Source of the DNA: Shouchella tritolerans
GTDB taxonomy: Bacteria; Bacillota; Bacilli; Bacillales; Bacillaceae_D
Assembly: GCF_025770735.1 (NCBI RefSeq)
Contig: NZ_JAODPB010000002.1
Span: forward strand, 682,001 to 746,000
DNA length: 64,000 bases
Direction of reading: 5' to 3'
In this document: piece by piece, positions 46,264 to 56,793 of the stretch
Numbering within the stretch: position 1 is the stretch's first letter
Layout: the number at the start of each line of letters is the position of its first letter
Notes under the pieces: model-generated
Database searches by the model: none
What the model was told of the DNA's origin: nothing
Seen by the model: only the letters and a program-made list of their open reading frames with translations
Made by a program: the position numbers and the translations under genes

Positions 46264-46349
46264 AACCTCACGCTAAATAAAGCGGAGGTTCGAGACTATA
46301 GCCTGTGTGAATTCGTCCTTCAAACCTCAGGCTGAATAAAGCGGAGGTT
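46264..46349 (-). repeat. Tandem terminator-like hairpins (two copies)
   Basis: Two near-identical 27-bp units AACCTC(A/AG)...AAAGCGGAGGTT at 46264-46290 and 46323-46349, 59 bp apart. Each folds into AACCTC/GAGGTT. The first has six T on the minus strand and is the real terminator; the second overlaps the last eight codons of ypjP. Confidence 0.7.
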
Positions 46350-46938
46350 CATTTTTTCCCCAATAAATGGTTCCAAGTTCATAGTGGCCGTGGAAATTGT
46401 CCTGTAGCACATGGTAATGAAATTGAAACACGTGGCCTTTTTTGGGTGGTCGGTTCAGGCGCACATGGAAACGGAGCAAATCATCGCCTGTTTTTTTATT
46501 GTAAATATGCATGATTTTCTCTCCGCGCCCTGGAGCTGGTGCGTGGGAAACGGTGATTTCAGCTAAATCATCGATTTGTACACTGCTTAGCAATTGTGAG
46601 ACTGCTTGTTTCAAGCTAGGCATAATGATTTCCTTATAAGCAGGCTCAATTTTAGGTGAAATCGCTTGTCCAAATTTTTGCAAGCCTTGTTTGTACGCTT
46701 CGTCCATAATAAAACGTTCCGTAAGCCAATAATGAGTTAGTTCAATGTCTTCGTATTGGTCCGAATAGCCGACTACTACATCAAGTAAATGATACTCTTT
46801 GGCGTCAGCTTTCTGTACCAACGCTTTTGCATCAGCTCTCTGTTTTGTCTCACGGTCAAACAAAGAATCAAATATTGGTAGATGAAAAGATAGAAAGGTT
46901 AGCATGACCATCATCATGCTTTTTAGACGACGAATCAT
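46327..46938 (-). CDS. ypjP: YpjP-family protein
   Basis: 203 residues. Hydrophobic N-terminus (MMMVMLTFLSFHLPIF) that may be a signal or anchor, then the YpjP core FGQAISPKIEPAYKEIIMPSLKQAV, EKIMHIYNKKTGDDLLRFHVRLNRPPKKGHVFQFHYHVLQDNFHGHYELGTIYWGKN. Function unknown. The final residues (NEPPLYSA) are encoded by a copy of the downstream terminator hairpin. Confidence 0.85.
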   Translation of the reverse strand: MIRRLKSMMMVMLTFLSFHLPIFDSLFDRETKQRADAKALVQKADAKEYHLLDVVVGYSDQYEDIELTHYWLTERFIMDEAYKQGLQKFGQAISPKIEPAYKEIIMPSLKQAVSQLLSSVQIDDLAEITVSHAPAPGRGEKIMHIYNKKTGDDLLRFHVRLNRPPKKGHVFQFHYHVLQDNFHGHYELGTIYWGKNEPPLYSA

Positions 46939-47033
46939 GCCTACACCAGCCTTTCACATGTTCCATTTTTCCCTCATTATCGCACGCATCCACCTGCTTT
47001 GCCTATAGAAAAATAGGAAAAAAGCTAAAAAAA

Positions 47034-48518
47034 TTACGGCAAACGGGTGCTGCCCATTAAATAGCGATCACATTCCCGTGCTGCTTCACGCCCTTCATGG
47101 ATCGCCCATACGACGAGACTTTGGCCGCGGCGATTGTCGCCTGCAGCAAAAATGCCAGGCTTCGAGGTCGTATATTTACCGTATGGCGCTTTTACAGTCG
47201 TCCTACTTGTCGTTTCAATACCAAGTTGTTGCAACAGTTCTTGCTCTGGGCCAGTAAAGCCAATGGCAAGGAGAACAAGATCCGCTTTCCACGTCCGCTC
47301 GGTGCCAGGGATTTCCGTCCTGATTTTCTGACCGTCTTTGATTTCAGTCGTCACTTCGACTGTTTGTAAGCCAGTCACTTGGCCGTCTTGATCTCCGAAA
47401 AACGCCTTTGTTTGCAACATGTAGGAGCGGGGGTCTTTTCCGTAAACAGCCATCGCCTCTTTATGAGCATCTTCAACTGTATGAATAATCGGGTACAATG
47501 GCCATACGTTATCTCCGCTTCTCATAGCGCCTTTTTGCTTATTAATGTCAAATTGGGTAACGGACGCGGCCCCATGACGAATAGAGGTAGTAATGCAGTC
47601 TGCGCCGGTGTCGCCGCCACCAATGACAATGACATGTTTGCCTTTGGCGGAAATAAACTCTCCGTCAGCGAGTTGGGAGTTTAATAGGCTTTTTGTGTTA
47701 GCGGTCAAAAAGTCCATCGCGTAATGAATGCCTTTTAACTCTTTGCCAGGCGCCTGGACTTCTCGTGGCTTTGTTGCCCCTGTCGCTAAAATCACTGCAT
47801 CGAATGAAGCTTCAAGTTCTTCGGCTGTAATGTCTACACCGATTTCAACTTCTGTTTTAAAGGTAATGCCTTCTGCTTCAAGGAGCTGAACACGTCGCTC
47901 TACCACCTCATTCGCCAACTTCACATCAGGAATGCCATAAGTAAGCAGGCCGCCAATGCGGTCATCGCGTTCAAATACCGTTACGGTGTGACCGGCTTTG
48001 TTGAGCTGTGCTGCCGCAGCTAAACCAGCGGGGCCAGAACCGACAACAGCAACGTGTTTTCCGGTCCGCGTTTTTGGCGGCTCCGGTTGAATCCAGCCTT
48101 CTTGAAAGCCACGCTCAACGATATGGTATTCAATTGATTTAATCGTTACGGCATCGCCGTTAAGAGCAACCGTACAGGAACCTTCACAAGGTGCCGGGCA
48201 GACACGACCTGTAAATTCGGGAAAATTGTTCGTTTTATGGAGTCGGTCCAGCGCTTCACGCCATTTCCCCCGGTACACTAAGTCATTCCATTCTGGAATG
48301 AGGTTGTAAACAGGACATCCGATTTCTCCTGAACCTGCCATTGTCGTTCCCGCTTGGCAAAATGGGATTGCACAGTCCATACATCGTGCCCCTTGTTGCC
48401 GCAGTTTGTCTTCCGGCATAAAAACCTGGAATTCCTGCCAATTTTTCGTCCGTTCAAACGGGTCTCTCTTGTGCGGTGCTTCCCGTTTATATTCTAAAAA
48501 ACCTGTCGGCTTCCCCAC
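47034..48518 (-). CDS. gltB: Glutamate synthase small (beta) subunit
   Basis: 494 residues (named gltB in B. subtilis, gltD in E. coli). Provides electrons from NADPH to the large subunit. N-terminal Fe-S cysteines in [12 protein letters not shown] (C46, C49, C54) and [11 protein letters not shown] (C107, C111, C115); FAD motif [17 protein letters not shown] (about 154); NADPH motif [13 protein letters not shown] (about 293). It follows the large subunit by 55 bp. Confidence 0.96.
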   Translation of the reverse strand: MGKPTGFLEYKREAPHKRDPFERTKNWQEFQVFMPEDKLRQQGARCMDCAIPFCQAGTTMAGSGEIGCPVYNLIPEWNDLVYRGKWREALDRLHKTNNFPEFTGRVCPAPCEGSCTVALNGDAVTIKSIEYHIVERGFQEGWIQPEPPKTRTGKHVAVVGSGPAGLAAAAQLNKAGHTVTVFERDDRIGGLLTYGIPDVKLANEVVERRVQLLEAEGITFKTEVEIGVDITAEELEASFDAVILATGATKPREVQAPGKELKGIHYAMDFLTANTKSLLNSQLADGEFISAKGKHVIVIGGGDTGADCITTSIRHGAASVTQFDINKQKGAMRSGDNVWPLYPIIHTVEDAHKEAMAVYGKDPRSYMLQTKAFFGDQDGQVTGLQTVEVTTEIKDGQKIRTEIPGTERTWKADLVLLAIGFTGPEQELLQQLGIETTSRTTVKAPYGKYTTSKPGIFAAGDNRRGQSLVVWAIHEGREAARECDRYLMGSTRLP

Positions 48519-48573
48519 TGTTCTTCACTCCCTGCTGTTAAACCTGACGGGCTGGGCTAGGTTGCCCACCCCG

Positions 48574-51500
48574 TCAAACTTTTGATCGGTCTCGCTTTGA
48601 TTCGTCAAATGCAGCCATTGCAGCCTCTTCTTCAGTCATGCCTTGCTGCTTCAATCTCTCGATCGCGGTTACCATGTTTTTATAGTCTTTTGGAATGACT
48701 TTTACGAAGTCTGTTTTTACTTGCTCCCAGTTATTCAAAATCCTTTGCGCTTGTTCACTTCCTGTCTCTTCAACGTGCTCTGTTAAAAGAGCGTGCAAGA
48801 GCCTCTCGTCCTCAGCTGTAACGTTTTCGATCAACACCATTCCTTGGTTGCACTTGTCTATAAACGTCCCATTTGCATCATTGACAAAGGCAAGGCCGCC
48901 TGACATGCCAGCTGCAAAGTTTTTGCCGACTTCACCAAGTGTGACAACAATGCCACCTGTCATATACTCAAGCCCGTGGTCACCCATTCCTTCGACAACA
49001 ACTTGCGCTCCAGAATTACGAACGCAAAACCGTTCGCCTGCTTGACCTGCGATAAACGCCTTGCCAGACGTAGCGCCATAAAAAGACGTATTGCCGACAA
49101 TTACGTTGTCTTTTGCGGCAAATGCCGCATTTCTCGCAGGAAAGACGGCAATCTTTCCACCTGATAAGCCTTTGCCGATATAGTCGTTTGCATCGCCTTC
49201 CAGCCGAAGGGTAATGCCTTGAGGGATAAATGCACCGAAGCTTTGCCCGGCCGACCCATTAAATGAGAAAGAGAGCGTATTTTCCGGCAAGCCTTTTGCG
49301 CCGTATTTTTTGCTCACTTCACTACCGACAATCGTGCCGACTACCCGGTCTGTGTTACGAATTGTCGTTGCGTACGTTACTTTCGCGCCATTGAGAAGTG
49401 CTGGTTTGGCTGCCTCTAGCAGCTCTCTTGCATCGAGTGACTGTTCCAATTTATGATCTTGCGCTTTTGTTTTGATACAGGCTTGTATTCCACTTGATTC
49501 TGGCTTGAATAGGAGATTCGATAAATCAAGTTGTTTCGCCTTTTCATTGTTAATATGACCGTTTACTTCTAGCAAGTCGGTTCTGCCTACCAACTCATCT
49601 ACAGTACGGACGCCTAGCTCTGCCATCCGTTCACGCATATCTTCGGCAATGAATGTCATAAAGCGGACGATATAGTCAGCTTCTCCTGTATACTTTCTCC
49701 GTAGTTCTGGATTTTGAGTAGCAATTCCAACTGGGCAAGTGTCCAAATGGCACACACGCATAATTACACAACCGAGCACAACTAAAGGAGCAGTAGAAAA
49801 CGCGTATTCTTCAGCACCTAATAGCGCGGCAACGACTACGTCTTTGCCAGTCATTAGCTTGCCGTCTGTTTCCAACGTGACGCGGTCACGTAAATTGTTC
49901 AGCAACAGTGTCTGATGCGTTTCTGCTAAGCCAATTTCCCACGGTAATCCAGTGTGCTTGATACTTGTCCGCGCCGCTGCTCCTGTACCGCCATCGTAGC
50001 CGCTAATAATAATGCCATCAGCGCTTCCTTTTGCGACGCCTGCCGCAATCGTACCGACGCCTGTTCCAGCCACAAGCTTAACGCTCACTTTCGCAGTCGG
50101 GTTGGCGTTTTTCAAATCATGGATAAGCTCAGCTAAATCCTCGATTGAATAAATGTCATGGTGAGGTGGTGGCGAAATCAAGCCAACACCTGCCGTCGAG
50201 CCACGCACTTCTGCCACCCACGGATAAACTTTCTCGCCTGGAAGTTGCCCCCCTTCCCCTGGCTTTGCTCCTTGTGCGACTTTAATTTGGATTTCATCTG
50301 CATTTACAAGGTAATGGCTAGTAACTCCAAATCGACCGGACGCTACTTGTTTAATAGCACTGCGGTGCAAATCGCCATTTTCATCAGGAGTAAAGCGGCG
50401 TGGATCTTCTCCACCTTCGCCAGTATTGCTTTTGCCGCCTAAGCGGTTCATGGCAATCGCAAGCGTTTCATGGGCTTCTTTCGAAATCGACCCGTAGGAC
50501 ATCGCACCTGTCCGGAACCGCTTTACAATCGATTCTGCCGGTTCGACTTCGTCTAGCGGAATTGCGTTGCCTTTTTTGAAGCGAAAAAGACCACGCAAAC
50601 TTGTCTGCTTTTCTGTTTGCTCATTGATCGCATGCGTATATTGTTTGTAAAGCTCATAATTGTTCGTGCGGCACGCATGCTGGAGCATGTGAATCGTATG
50701 TGGGTTGTATTGATGTTCTTCCCCATTACGGCGCCACTGCAAATCATCCCCTGGATCAAGCTCACCATCATCGCCTTCACGAGGTGAATAAGCGCGTTCA
50801 TGGCGGGCGAGAACTTCGTTCGCAATCGTCGAGAAGCCGATTCCACCTATACGAGATGCTGTCCACGTGAAGTGGCGGTCAATTAACTCTGGATCAATGC
50901 CAATGGCTTCAAAAATTTGTGCGCCTCTATAACTTTGAATTGTTGAAATCCCCATTTTAGACAGAACTTTCATGATTCCATTGGTTGTACCATTCACGTA
51001 ACGTGTACAAGCTTCTACATAACTGTAATCTGTTAAGAGCTGCTTTTGAATCCAGTCGTCAATTGTGTCGAACACGAAGTACGGGTTGATTGCTTCCGCG
51101 CCGTATCCGATCAATAATGCATGATGATGGACTTCACGGGGCTCGGCTGACTCCACTAGCAAGCTAACTTCTGTGCGCGTGCCGCTGCGGATCAAATGGT
51201 GATGCAAGCTGGACACAGCCAGAAGCGCTGGAATTGGGGCTTTTTCTGCTGAAATAGTACGGTCGCTTAAAATCAGCAATGTCGCGCCGGCTGAAATGGC
51301 TTTATCAGCATTGGCAAACAATGTGTCAAGAGCCTCTTCAAGTCCTTGGCCGCCTTTTTGCGCGTCAAAAACGATTTCAAGCGTTTCCGCTTTAAAGCCG
51401 TCCATTTTGTTTGAGCGAAGTTTTGCTAATTCTTCATTATTCAGAATCGGCGAAGGCAAATAAATATGCCTACAACTTAGTGGCTCCGGCTCGAGGAGGT

Positions 51501-53142
51501 TCCGCTCTGCGCCAATTGTCGTACCTACAGCCGTTACCGCTTTTTCACGGATCGCATCAATAGGCGGATTTGTGACTTGGGCAAATTGCTGCTTAAAATA
51601 GTTATAGAGAAGCTGCGGCTTTTTCGATAGCACTGCCAGTGGCGAATCATAGCCCATCGAGCCGACTGGGTCATTTTCATCTTTAATAAGCGGCATTAGC
51701 ATTTTTGTTAGTTCTTCATACGTATACCCATAGACAAGTTGGCGTTCATGGATGCGCTCAAATTCCGTATCAAACACGTCAGCTGTTTCCAGCACATCAT
51801 CAAGATGAATTAAATGGTCTTTGACCCACTTTCCATAAGGTTTTTCTTCGACAATTGCTTGTTTGGCTTCCCCATCTGGAATAATGCGCCCTTCTGTGAG
51901 ATCAACAAGCAACAGCTGTCCAGGATGAAGCCGGTCTTTTTTAACAATCGATTCTGGCGGGAAATCAAGTACGCCGACTTCAGAGCTCATCACAATATAA
52001 TCATCTTTCGTTACATAATAGCGCGATGGGCGCAAGCCATTGCGGTCAAGGGTGGCCCCGATTTTTTCTCCGTCCGTAAACACAATGGCCGTTGGTCCGT
52101 CCCATGGTTCCATAAGTGTGCTATGGTATTCGTAAAACGCCCGTTTCTTTTCGTCCATCTGTTTATTATTTTGCCAAGGTTCTGGGACCATCATCATCGC
52201 GCAATGAGCTAAAGAACGCCCAGATAATGACAAAAATTCAAGCGTGTTATCAAACATGGAGGAATCACTGCCATTTTTGTCGATAACGGGATGGATTTTT
52301 TCAAGGTCACTTCCAAATGCGGCACTAGCAAATTTCGCTTCCCTCGCGTGCATCCAATTGACGTTTCCTTTAATCGTATTAATTTCGCCATTATGGATCA
52401 TATACCGATTTGGATGGGCACGTTCCCAGCTCGGAAATGTGTTGGTGCTAAAACGGGAATGGACAAGCGCCAGCGCCGACTCAAATGCTTCATCGAGCAA
52501 ATCCAAATAAAACATACTTACTTGGGCCGTTGTCAGCATTCCTTTATACACAATCGTCCGGCTAGAGAAGCTGGCGAAATAAAATGACTCTTCTGGCAAA
52601 ATCGTTGGTTCAATTTCGTGTTCCGCTACTTTCCGAGCTACATAAAGCTTACGCTCAAACGCCAATTGATCAAGAGGCTTGGCGCTCTTTACAAATACTT
52701 GCTCAATGACAGGCATGGAGCCACGCGCTGCCTTTCCAAGCATAGACGGGTCTGTTGGCACATTGCGCCAGCCTAATAGCACCAACGACTCTTTTGCAAA
52801 CACGGCTTCCACTTTTTGTTTGCACGCTTTTCGTGCTGCCTCTGCTCGGGGCAAAAACAGCATCCCAACTGCATACGCTCCTGCTGCCGGAAGATCAAAA
52901 GGGAGCACTTTTCTAAAAAAGCGGTCTGGCAGCTGGACTAAAATGCCAGCACCATCGCCGGTGTTGATTTCATCTCCTTGTCCGCCCCGATGTTCAAGGT
53001 TTTCAAGCATCAACAAAGCATCCTCTACAAGTTTGTGAGATTTCCTTCCTTTCATTTGCGCAAGGAAACCTATTCCGCAGTTATCGTGCTCAAACCCCGG
53101 ATCGTATAACCCTTGCTTTTGTGGAAAACCTACATTACGCAT
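48574..53142 (-). CDS. gltA: Glutamate synthase large (alpha) subunit
   Basis: About 1522 residues. Makes glutamate from glutamine and 2-oxoglutarate. Domains: N-terminal Ntn amidotransferase with catalytic Cys in FEHDNCGIGF (about C22, exposed after propeptide removal), central domain, FMN-binding TIM barrel (AKPGEGGQLPGEKVYPWVAEVRG), a [3Fe-4S] motif CVIMRVCHLDTCPVG near residue 1125, and a C-terminal beta-helix rich in Gly. The start ATG 53142 aligns with B. subtilis GltA; two upstream GTG codons are alternatives. No gltC regulator is adjacent. Confidence 0.96.
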   Translation of the reverse strand: MRNVGFPQKQGLYDPGFEHDNCGIGFLAQMKGRKSHKLVEDALLMLENLEHRGGQGDEINTGDGAGILVQLPDRFFRKVLPFDLPAAGAYAVGMLFLPRAEAARKACKQKVEAVFAKESLVLLGWRNVPTDPSMLGKAARGSMPVIEQVFVKSAKPLDQLAFERKLYVARKVAEHEIEPTILPEESFYFASFSSRTIVYKGMLTTAQVSMFYLDLLDEAFESALALVHSRFSTNTFPSWERAHPNRYMIHNGEINTIKGNVNWMHAREAKFASAAFGSDLEKIHPVIDKNGSDSSMFDNTLEFLSLSGRSLAHCAMMMVPEPWQNNKQMDEKKRAFYEYHSTLMEPWDGPTAIVFTDGEKIGATLDRNGLRPSRYYVTKDDYIVMSSEVGVLDFPPESIVKKDRLHPGQLLLVDLTEGRIIPDGEAKQAIVEEKPYGKWVKDHLIHLDDVLETADVFDTEFERIHERQLVYGYTYEELTKMLMPLIKDENDPVGSMGYDSPLAVLSKKPQLLYNYFKQQFAQVTNPPIDAIREKAVTAVGTTIGAERNLLEPEPLSCRHIYLPSPILNNEELAKLRSNKMDGFKAETLEIVFDAQKGGQGLEEALDTLFANADKAISAGATLLILSDRTISAEKAPIPALLAVSSLHHHLIRSGTRTEVSLLVESAEPREVHHHALLIGYGAEAINPYFVFDTIDDWIQKQLLTDYSYVEACTRYVNGTTNGIMKVLSKMGISTIQSYRGAQIFEAIGIDPELIDRHFTWTASRIGGIGFSTIANEVLARHERAYSPREGDDGELDPGDDLQWRRNGEEHQYNPHTIHMLQHACRTNNYELYKQYTHAINEQTEKQTSLRGLFRFKKGNAIPLDEVEPAESIVKRFRTGAMSYGSISKEAHETLAIAMNRLGGKSNTGEGGEDPRRFTPDENGDLHRSAIKQVASGRFGVTSHYLVNADEIQIKVAQGAKPGEGGQLPGEKVYPWVAEVRGSTAGVGLISPPPHHDIYSIEDLAELIHDLKNANPTAKVSVKLVAGTGVGTIAAGVAKGSADGIIISGYDGGTGAAARTSIKHTGLPWEIGLAETHQTLLLNNLRDRVTLETDGKLMTGKDVVVAALLGAEEYAFSTAPLVVLGCVIMRVCHLDTCPVGIATQNPELRRKYTGEADYIVRFMTFIAEDMRERMAELGVRTVDELVGRTDLLEVNGHINNEKAKQLDLSNLLFKPESSGIQACIKTKAQDHKLEQSLDARELLEAAKPALLNGAKVTYATTIRNTDRVVGTIVGSEVSKKYGAKGLPENTLSFSFNGSAGQSFGAFIPQGITLRLEGDANDYIGKGLSGGKIAVFPARNAAFAAKDNVIVGNTSFYGATSGKAFIAGQAGERFCVRNSGAQVVVEGMGDHGLEYMTGGIVVTLGEVGKNFAAGMSGGLAFVNDANGTFIDKCNQGMVLIENVTAEDERLLHALLTEHVEETGSEQAQRILNNWEQVKTDFVKVIPKDYKNMVTAIERLKQQGMTEEEAAMAAFDESKRDRSKV

Positions 53143-53248
53143 AGACACCACCCTTTCCTCCATTTCAATTCTTCTCTCTCTAAAGGCCGGACTTCGTTTT
53201 CAGCAGAAACTGTCGTTTTGTTTCTAAATTCATAGTTATGCAACCACC

Positions 53249-53503
53249 CTATTTAAAAACAGGCATTGCCGTCTTGTTTTTATGTTCATTTTTGAAAAAA
53301 CGGTGGAAAACAGCAACTGCAAATGTCCATGTCCCCAATAGGCAAAAAACGAATATAAAAACAATACTATGAATAAAAATCCAACGATATGTGCGAAAAC
53401 CAACGCCCGCCTCGCCATACATTCGTTTATAGACGAACATTCCGATACGGCCTAAAAAAATATTCCGTGTTAGAAGTTTAGCGATAATTTTGGCATCCGT
53501 CAA
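53249..53503 (-). CDS. Small membrane protein, 84 residues
   Basis: One clear transmembrane helix (WIFIHSIVFIFVFCLLGTWTFAVAVF, about 41-66) after a basic, aromatic N-terminal half. TTG start with GAGGTT at good spacing. Not recognised. 106 bp upstream of gltA on the same strand. Confidence 0.6.
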   Translation of the reverse strand: MTDAKIIAKLLTRNIFLGRIGMFVYKRMYGEAGVGFRTYRWIFIHSIVFIFVFCLLGTWTFAVAVFHRFFKNEHKNKTAMPVFK

Positions 53504-53670
53504 GATTGAACCTCATTTTTGCTTATAATTTTGTCGTTTCGCCTGCAAATAAATTGCCACTGAAGGTAATTTCGTTCATAATAGAAAGGAGAAAACTGAA
53601 ACATATTTCATTTATCCAACGTATATAAACTAGAACCGATAAATCCGATTACTTGTTGGAGGTTAAGCGA

Positions 53671-54678
53671 ATGACCGAACATAACAATACACAAGACAAT
53701 GAAATAGACGTGTATAAAAACGAAACCGATATTCACACCCTTTTGCAAAAACTAGACTCGCTAGGAGAAACGGAGCAAAAACAAGCAGGCGAATCACTCG
53801 AGGCACTTAAACGCCCTGTCAAACAAATGATGAATGACGAAGCCAATACGCTTCCAAAGCAATTGCATGAATTGCGTGAAGTTGTTGGCCAGCTTGAACC
53901 GGACTACTTACATGATTCTTCGTTGAAAAAATTTTTAAACAAACTTTTAAAGAAAGACCCCATCGAGCAATACGCTAAAAAGTACCAAACGGTTGAAGCA
54001 CAAGTCGACCACATTATTGAGGGGCTGTTAACCGGAAAAGATAAACTGCAAGAAGACAATGTCATGCTCCAAGAGCTAAAAGTTGTTGCAAAAGAACGGA
54101 TTGAAAATTTGAACAATCAAATTGCGGTTGGGACAGAACTGCACGAGATGTTGGAACAAGAGATGACTTCAGAACGCTGGGCCGATAACGCGAACGAACT
54201 GAAAAAAGGACAATTAAAAGTGACGACGCGGATTAAAAATATGCAGCAAGCTGTCATGGTCCTCCAGCAATCCCTCGCCTCCGTCGACTTGATCATGGAA
54301 AACAATGAAAAGTTGGAAGAAGCGATTTTCAACGCGATCACGATGACGAAAAACATTATTACGGTAACGGCTTCGATCCAGCTAGCACTCACAAACCAGA
54401 AAAAAGTGATTACAGCGGTCCAAAACGTAAACCAAGCGACTGAATCCATGCTTCTTTCAAACGCAGAATTGTTGAAGCAAAATACAGAGGAAACATTAAA
54501 AACACTTGAAGAGCCAGCAATTGCACTTGATGCGTTCCGAAAAGCATATGATAATGTATTTAAAGCAATTGAGTTGACGGAACAATCCAATGAACGGATT
54601 GTCACGAGCGGAAAACAATTCATTAAAGAAATGGATCAGCTCAATTCCGAAATGCAAACGAAATTGTTAAATCGATAG
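53671..54678 (+). CDS. TelA/YaaN-family protein (toxic anion resistance type)
   Basis: 335 residues, long helices throughout (LDSLGETEQKQAGESLEALKRPVKQMMN, MQQAVMVLQQSLASVDLIMENNEKLEEAIFNAITMTKNIITVTASIQLALTNQKKV, the family signature). Similar to YaaN/TelA proteins, associated with tellurite and other stress resistance but of unknown mechanism. ATG 53671 has GGAGG eight bases away. The following gene is 19 bp downstream, as in the xpaC-yaaN pairing but in reverse order. Confidence 0.8.
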   Translation: MTEHNNTQDNEIDVYKNETDIHTLLQKLDSLGETEQKQAGESLEALKRPVKQMMNDEANTLPKQLHELREVVGQLEPDYLHDSSLKKFLNKLLKKDPIEQYAKKYQTVEAQVDHIIEGLLTGKDKLQEDNVMLQELKVVAKERIENLNNQIAVGTELHEMLEQEMTSERWADNANELKKGQLKVTTRIKNMQQAVMVLQQSLASVDLIMENNEKLEEAIFNAITMTKNIITVTASIQLALTNQKKVITAVQNVNQATESMLLSNAELLKQNTEETLKTLEEPAIALDAFRKAYDNVFKAIELTEQSNERIVTSGKQFIKEMDQLNSEMQTKLLNR

Positions 54679-54697
54679 CAGCAGGAGGTTGACTCCG

Positions 54698-55621
54698 TTG
54701 AAGTTTTTTTCAACATCTCGCTTGGTTGAGTTGTTCACACCAGCGCATAAGCGTCCTGTTGATGATCATATTATCCAAGATGACACAACGATCCGTTTCA
54801 TCAACGACACGGAACGCTTACTAAAACGCATGGCAGATAATGCCACAGGCAAAAATGAACGCAAAAATGTACGCAGGCGGCAAAAAGATTGGGATATTCG
54901 CATTAAAATTACCTATAATCACATTCGGCTAGTAGTCGCCGACACGAAACAATCGAGTTCGCCTGTCCACAAACGGCTTCGCATCGTCTGTTTCCGTAAA
55001 TACGTCAAGGCTTCTGATGGGGTTGGGAAAATAAAAGAAGCGACAATCCATTACTTGAAGGACGGGCGCATGCACGTACGCTCGCTCCTCAATGTCCCTG
55101 CTTTTCAAGGAATTTTTCACGGCATTCACCGTCTGGATTTGGCCTACGTAGGGACGAAATTGACAGACGATGTCTCTCTTGATCGCTTAAACGGCCAAGA
55201 AAAACAGTTAAAACGAGAACAAGCAAATGACATTAAAGTGCTTGCCCAAGAAGCGAGACGTTACGTTCAAGCAATGGACACATTATCGATCGATCCGCTG
55301 CTCGACAACCGCTTAAAACGAATCCTTGCCCATGTCGAAAAACTAGAAGACGACTTTCCGCTTTTTGGTTATGAACAAAAACACACGGTTAGGAGATTGC
55401 TTCGTGATGACCTTCCTAACTTAATGGGCGCCTATTTCGCTTTATCGAAAAAGAACCAACTCGAACAGCGCGATAATGTGTTTGTTTCGTTGTCGCAAAT
55501 GGAACTTACTTTAATCCATTTGCAAGATGAACTTGAACAAACGAAAATAGAGCGCATGGAACATGTGATGCGATTGCAGGAACTCCGCTATGGAGCACAA
55601 AGCGACCAACGAAACGAATAA
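54698..55621 (+). CDS. Hypothetical, XpaC-like helical protein
   Basis: About 307 residues. The N-terminal part is basic and beta-rich (DWDIRIKITYNHIRLVVADTKQ), the C-terminal part helical with RYVQAMDTLSIDPLLDNRLKRILAHVEKLEDDFPLFG and DDLPNLMGAYFALSKK, a pattern reminiscent of XpaC-type proteins where such a segment precedes the partner TelA. TTG 54698 is chosen, nine bases from GGAGG. Assignment rests partly on the TelA neighbour. Confidence 0.55.
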   Translation: MKFFSTSRLVELFTPAHKRPVDDHIIQDDTTIRFINDTERLLKRMADNATGKNERKNVRRRQKDWDIRIKITYNHIRLVVADTKQSSSPVHKRLRIVCFRKYVKASDGVGKIKEATIHYLKDGRMHVRSLLNVPAFQGIFHGIHRLDLAYVGTKLTDDVSLDRLNGQEKQLKREQANDIKVLAQEARRYVQAMDTLSIDPLLDNRLKRILAHVEKLEDDFPLFGYEQKHTVRRLLRDDLPNLMGAYFALSKKNQLEQRDNVFVSLSQMELTLIHLQDELEQTKIERMEHVMRLQELRYGAQSDQRNE

Positions 55622-55706
55622 AGGCCGCGCTTGCAGAAGCGTGGTTTTTTTCGCTATAATGAAATCGCAGCACAGTATTTAAAACAAGCTAAAAGGTGAG
55701 GATTGT

Positions 55707-56711
55707 ATGGACCGCAAGGAAGCCCAACAGTTGGTTGGCCAGTTGCTTATCGTCGATCTTGGGGTCGACGGCGTTTATTTAGGCGAACTCGTCAACGTTG
55801 TTACAGAACCGAAAAAGCCTTGGCGTGGGGAAGTCCGGATATTCTCTGTTTTGTCGTTGCCTGATTCCATCTTTCGAGATGATACGATTGCCTTGCACGA
55901 AGTTCCATACGACGAAGGCGATATTGACCTTTTCAGAAGCCAACAGCTAAAAAAAAGACCACAGCAAATCCAAATTGAGCCTTACTTGGATTCCGTTTTA
56001 ACTGATTTGAAACGGCGCTACATCCGCTTGAAAAATGATGCTTCTGCACCGTCAGCTGAACTAGAGGCGTTGGAAGTATACATCAAAACGTTGACTAGCC
56101 AAAAGCGGCGTACAGAGCGGACGAAAGGCCATAACGCTGGAAATGACGAAGCGCCCTTTTATAATGAATACACATTCCATTTTCGCGATAACCACTATGT
56201 GCTTATTGACAGCAAAGGGGAAAGCCTTTATTTGACTCCTTCCCATTTTGAGTATGTTTGGCACCAACAAGGCAAACTCGTTTCAGGCCGCTATGAAGGC
56301 GATGGCGTGTTTGTCCGCGACAATGGCATTCGCTATATCCCTGAAGAAAATACCGTTATTTTAATTGACCAAAAACAATTCGACCCTTATTACATTTTGC
56401 GCAAGGAGCTCGACCCTGTCGCCTTGCAAGGGTTTGAATACAATTTACAGCTTCACGATGTTTCACACCGCGATTTGATTCATTGCTATAATTCCTTGTT
56501 GGAACAACTGTTGAATGGAGAAAATGAAACCTCCTTCCAAGGAGTCAACTTCCTCACATTTCAAACAGATGAACATTTTGTTCTTGTGCAGCATCATTTT
56601 AAACGAAATTTGACATTGGAAAGCGGACAGCCTGTGTACGACCGCTTTGAGTTTACAACCGATAAAGGCAAACGCACCATCTCCCTATATACGAACGCAT
56701 TTCGGTTTTAA
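55707..56711 (+). CDS. Hypothetical protein, DUF2777-like
   Basis: 334 residues, soluble. Opens with RKEAQQLVGQLLIVDLGVDGVYLGELVNVVTEPKKPWRGEVRI, a beta-rich domain; the middle contains YIPEENTVILIDQKQFDPYYILRKELDP, and the C-terminus is beta-rich again. The start and length fit the Bacillus DUF2777 group as I remember it; function unknown. RBS AAAGGTGAGG. A terminator follows directly. Confidence 0.6.
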   Translation: MDRKEAQQLVGQLLIVDLGVDGVYLGELVNVVTEPKKPWRGEVRIFSVLSLPDSIFRDDTIALHEVPYDEGDIDLFRSQQLKKRPQQIQIEPYLDSVLTDLKRRYIRLKNDASAPSAELEALEVYIKTLTSQKRRTERTKGHNAGNDEAPFYNEYTFHFRDNHYVLIDSKGESLYLTPSHFEYVWHQQGKLVSGRYEGDGVFVRDNGIRYIPEENTVILIDQKQFDPYYILRKELDPVALQGFEYNLQLHDVSHRDLIHCYNSLLEQLLNGENETSFQGVNFLTFQTDEHFVLVQHHFKRNLTLESGQPVYDRFEFTTDKGKRTISLYTNAFRF

Positions 56712-56712
56712 A

Positions 56713-56745
56713 AAAGCCAAGAACCTGACAAAGGTTCTTGGCTTT
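56713..56745 (+). terminator. Terminator
   Basis: AAAGCCAAGAACCT/AGGTTCTTGGCTTT, 5-nt loop. Functions for the plus-strand gene; could also serve the convergent ydbT. Confidence 0.85.
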
Positions 56746-56793
56746 AAACTGTGGAAAAAAACGCCCCCATCTTTCGTTGTTACCCCGTGCATT

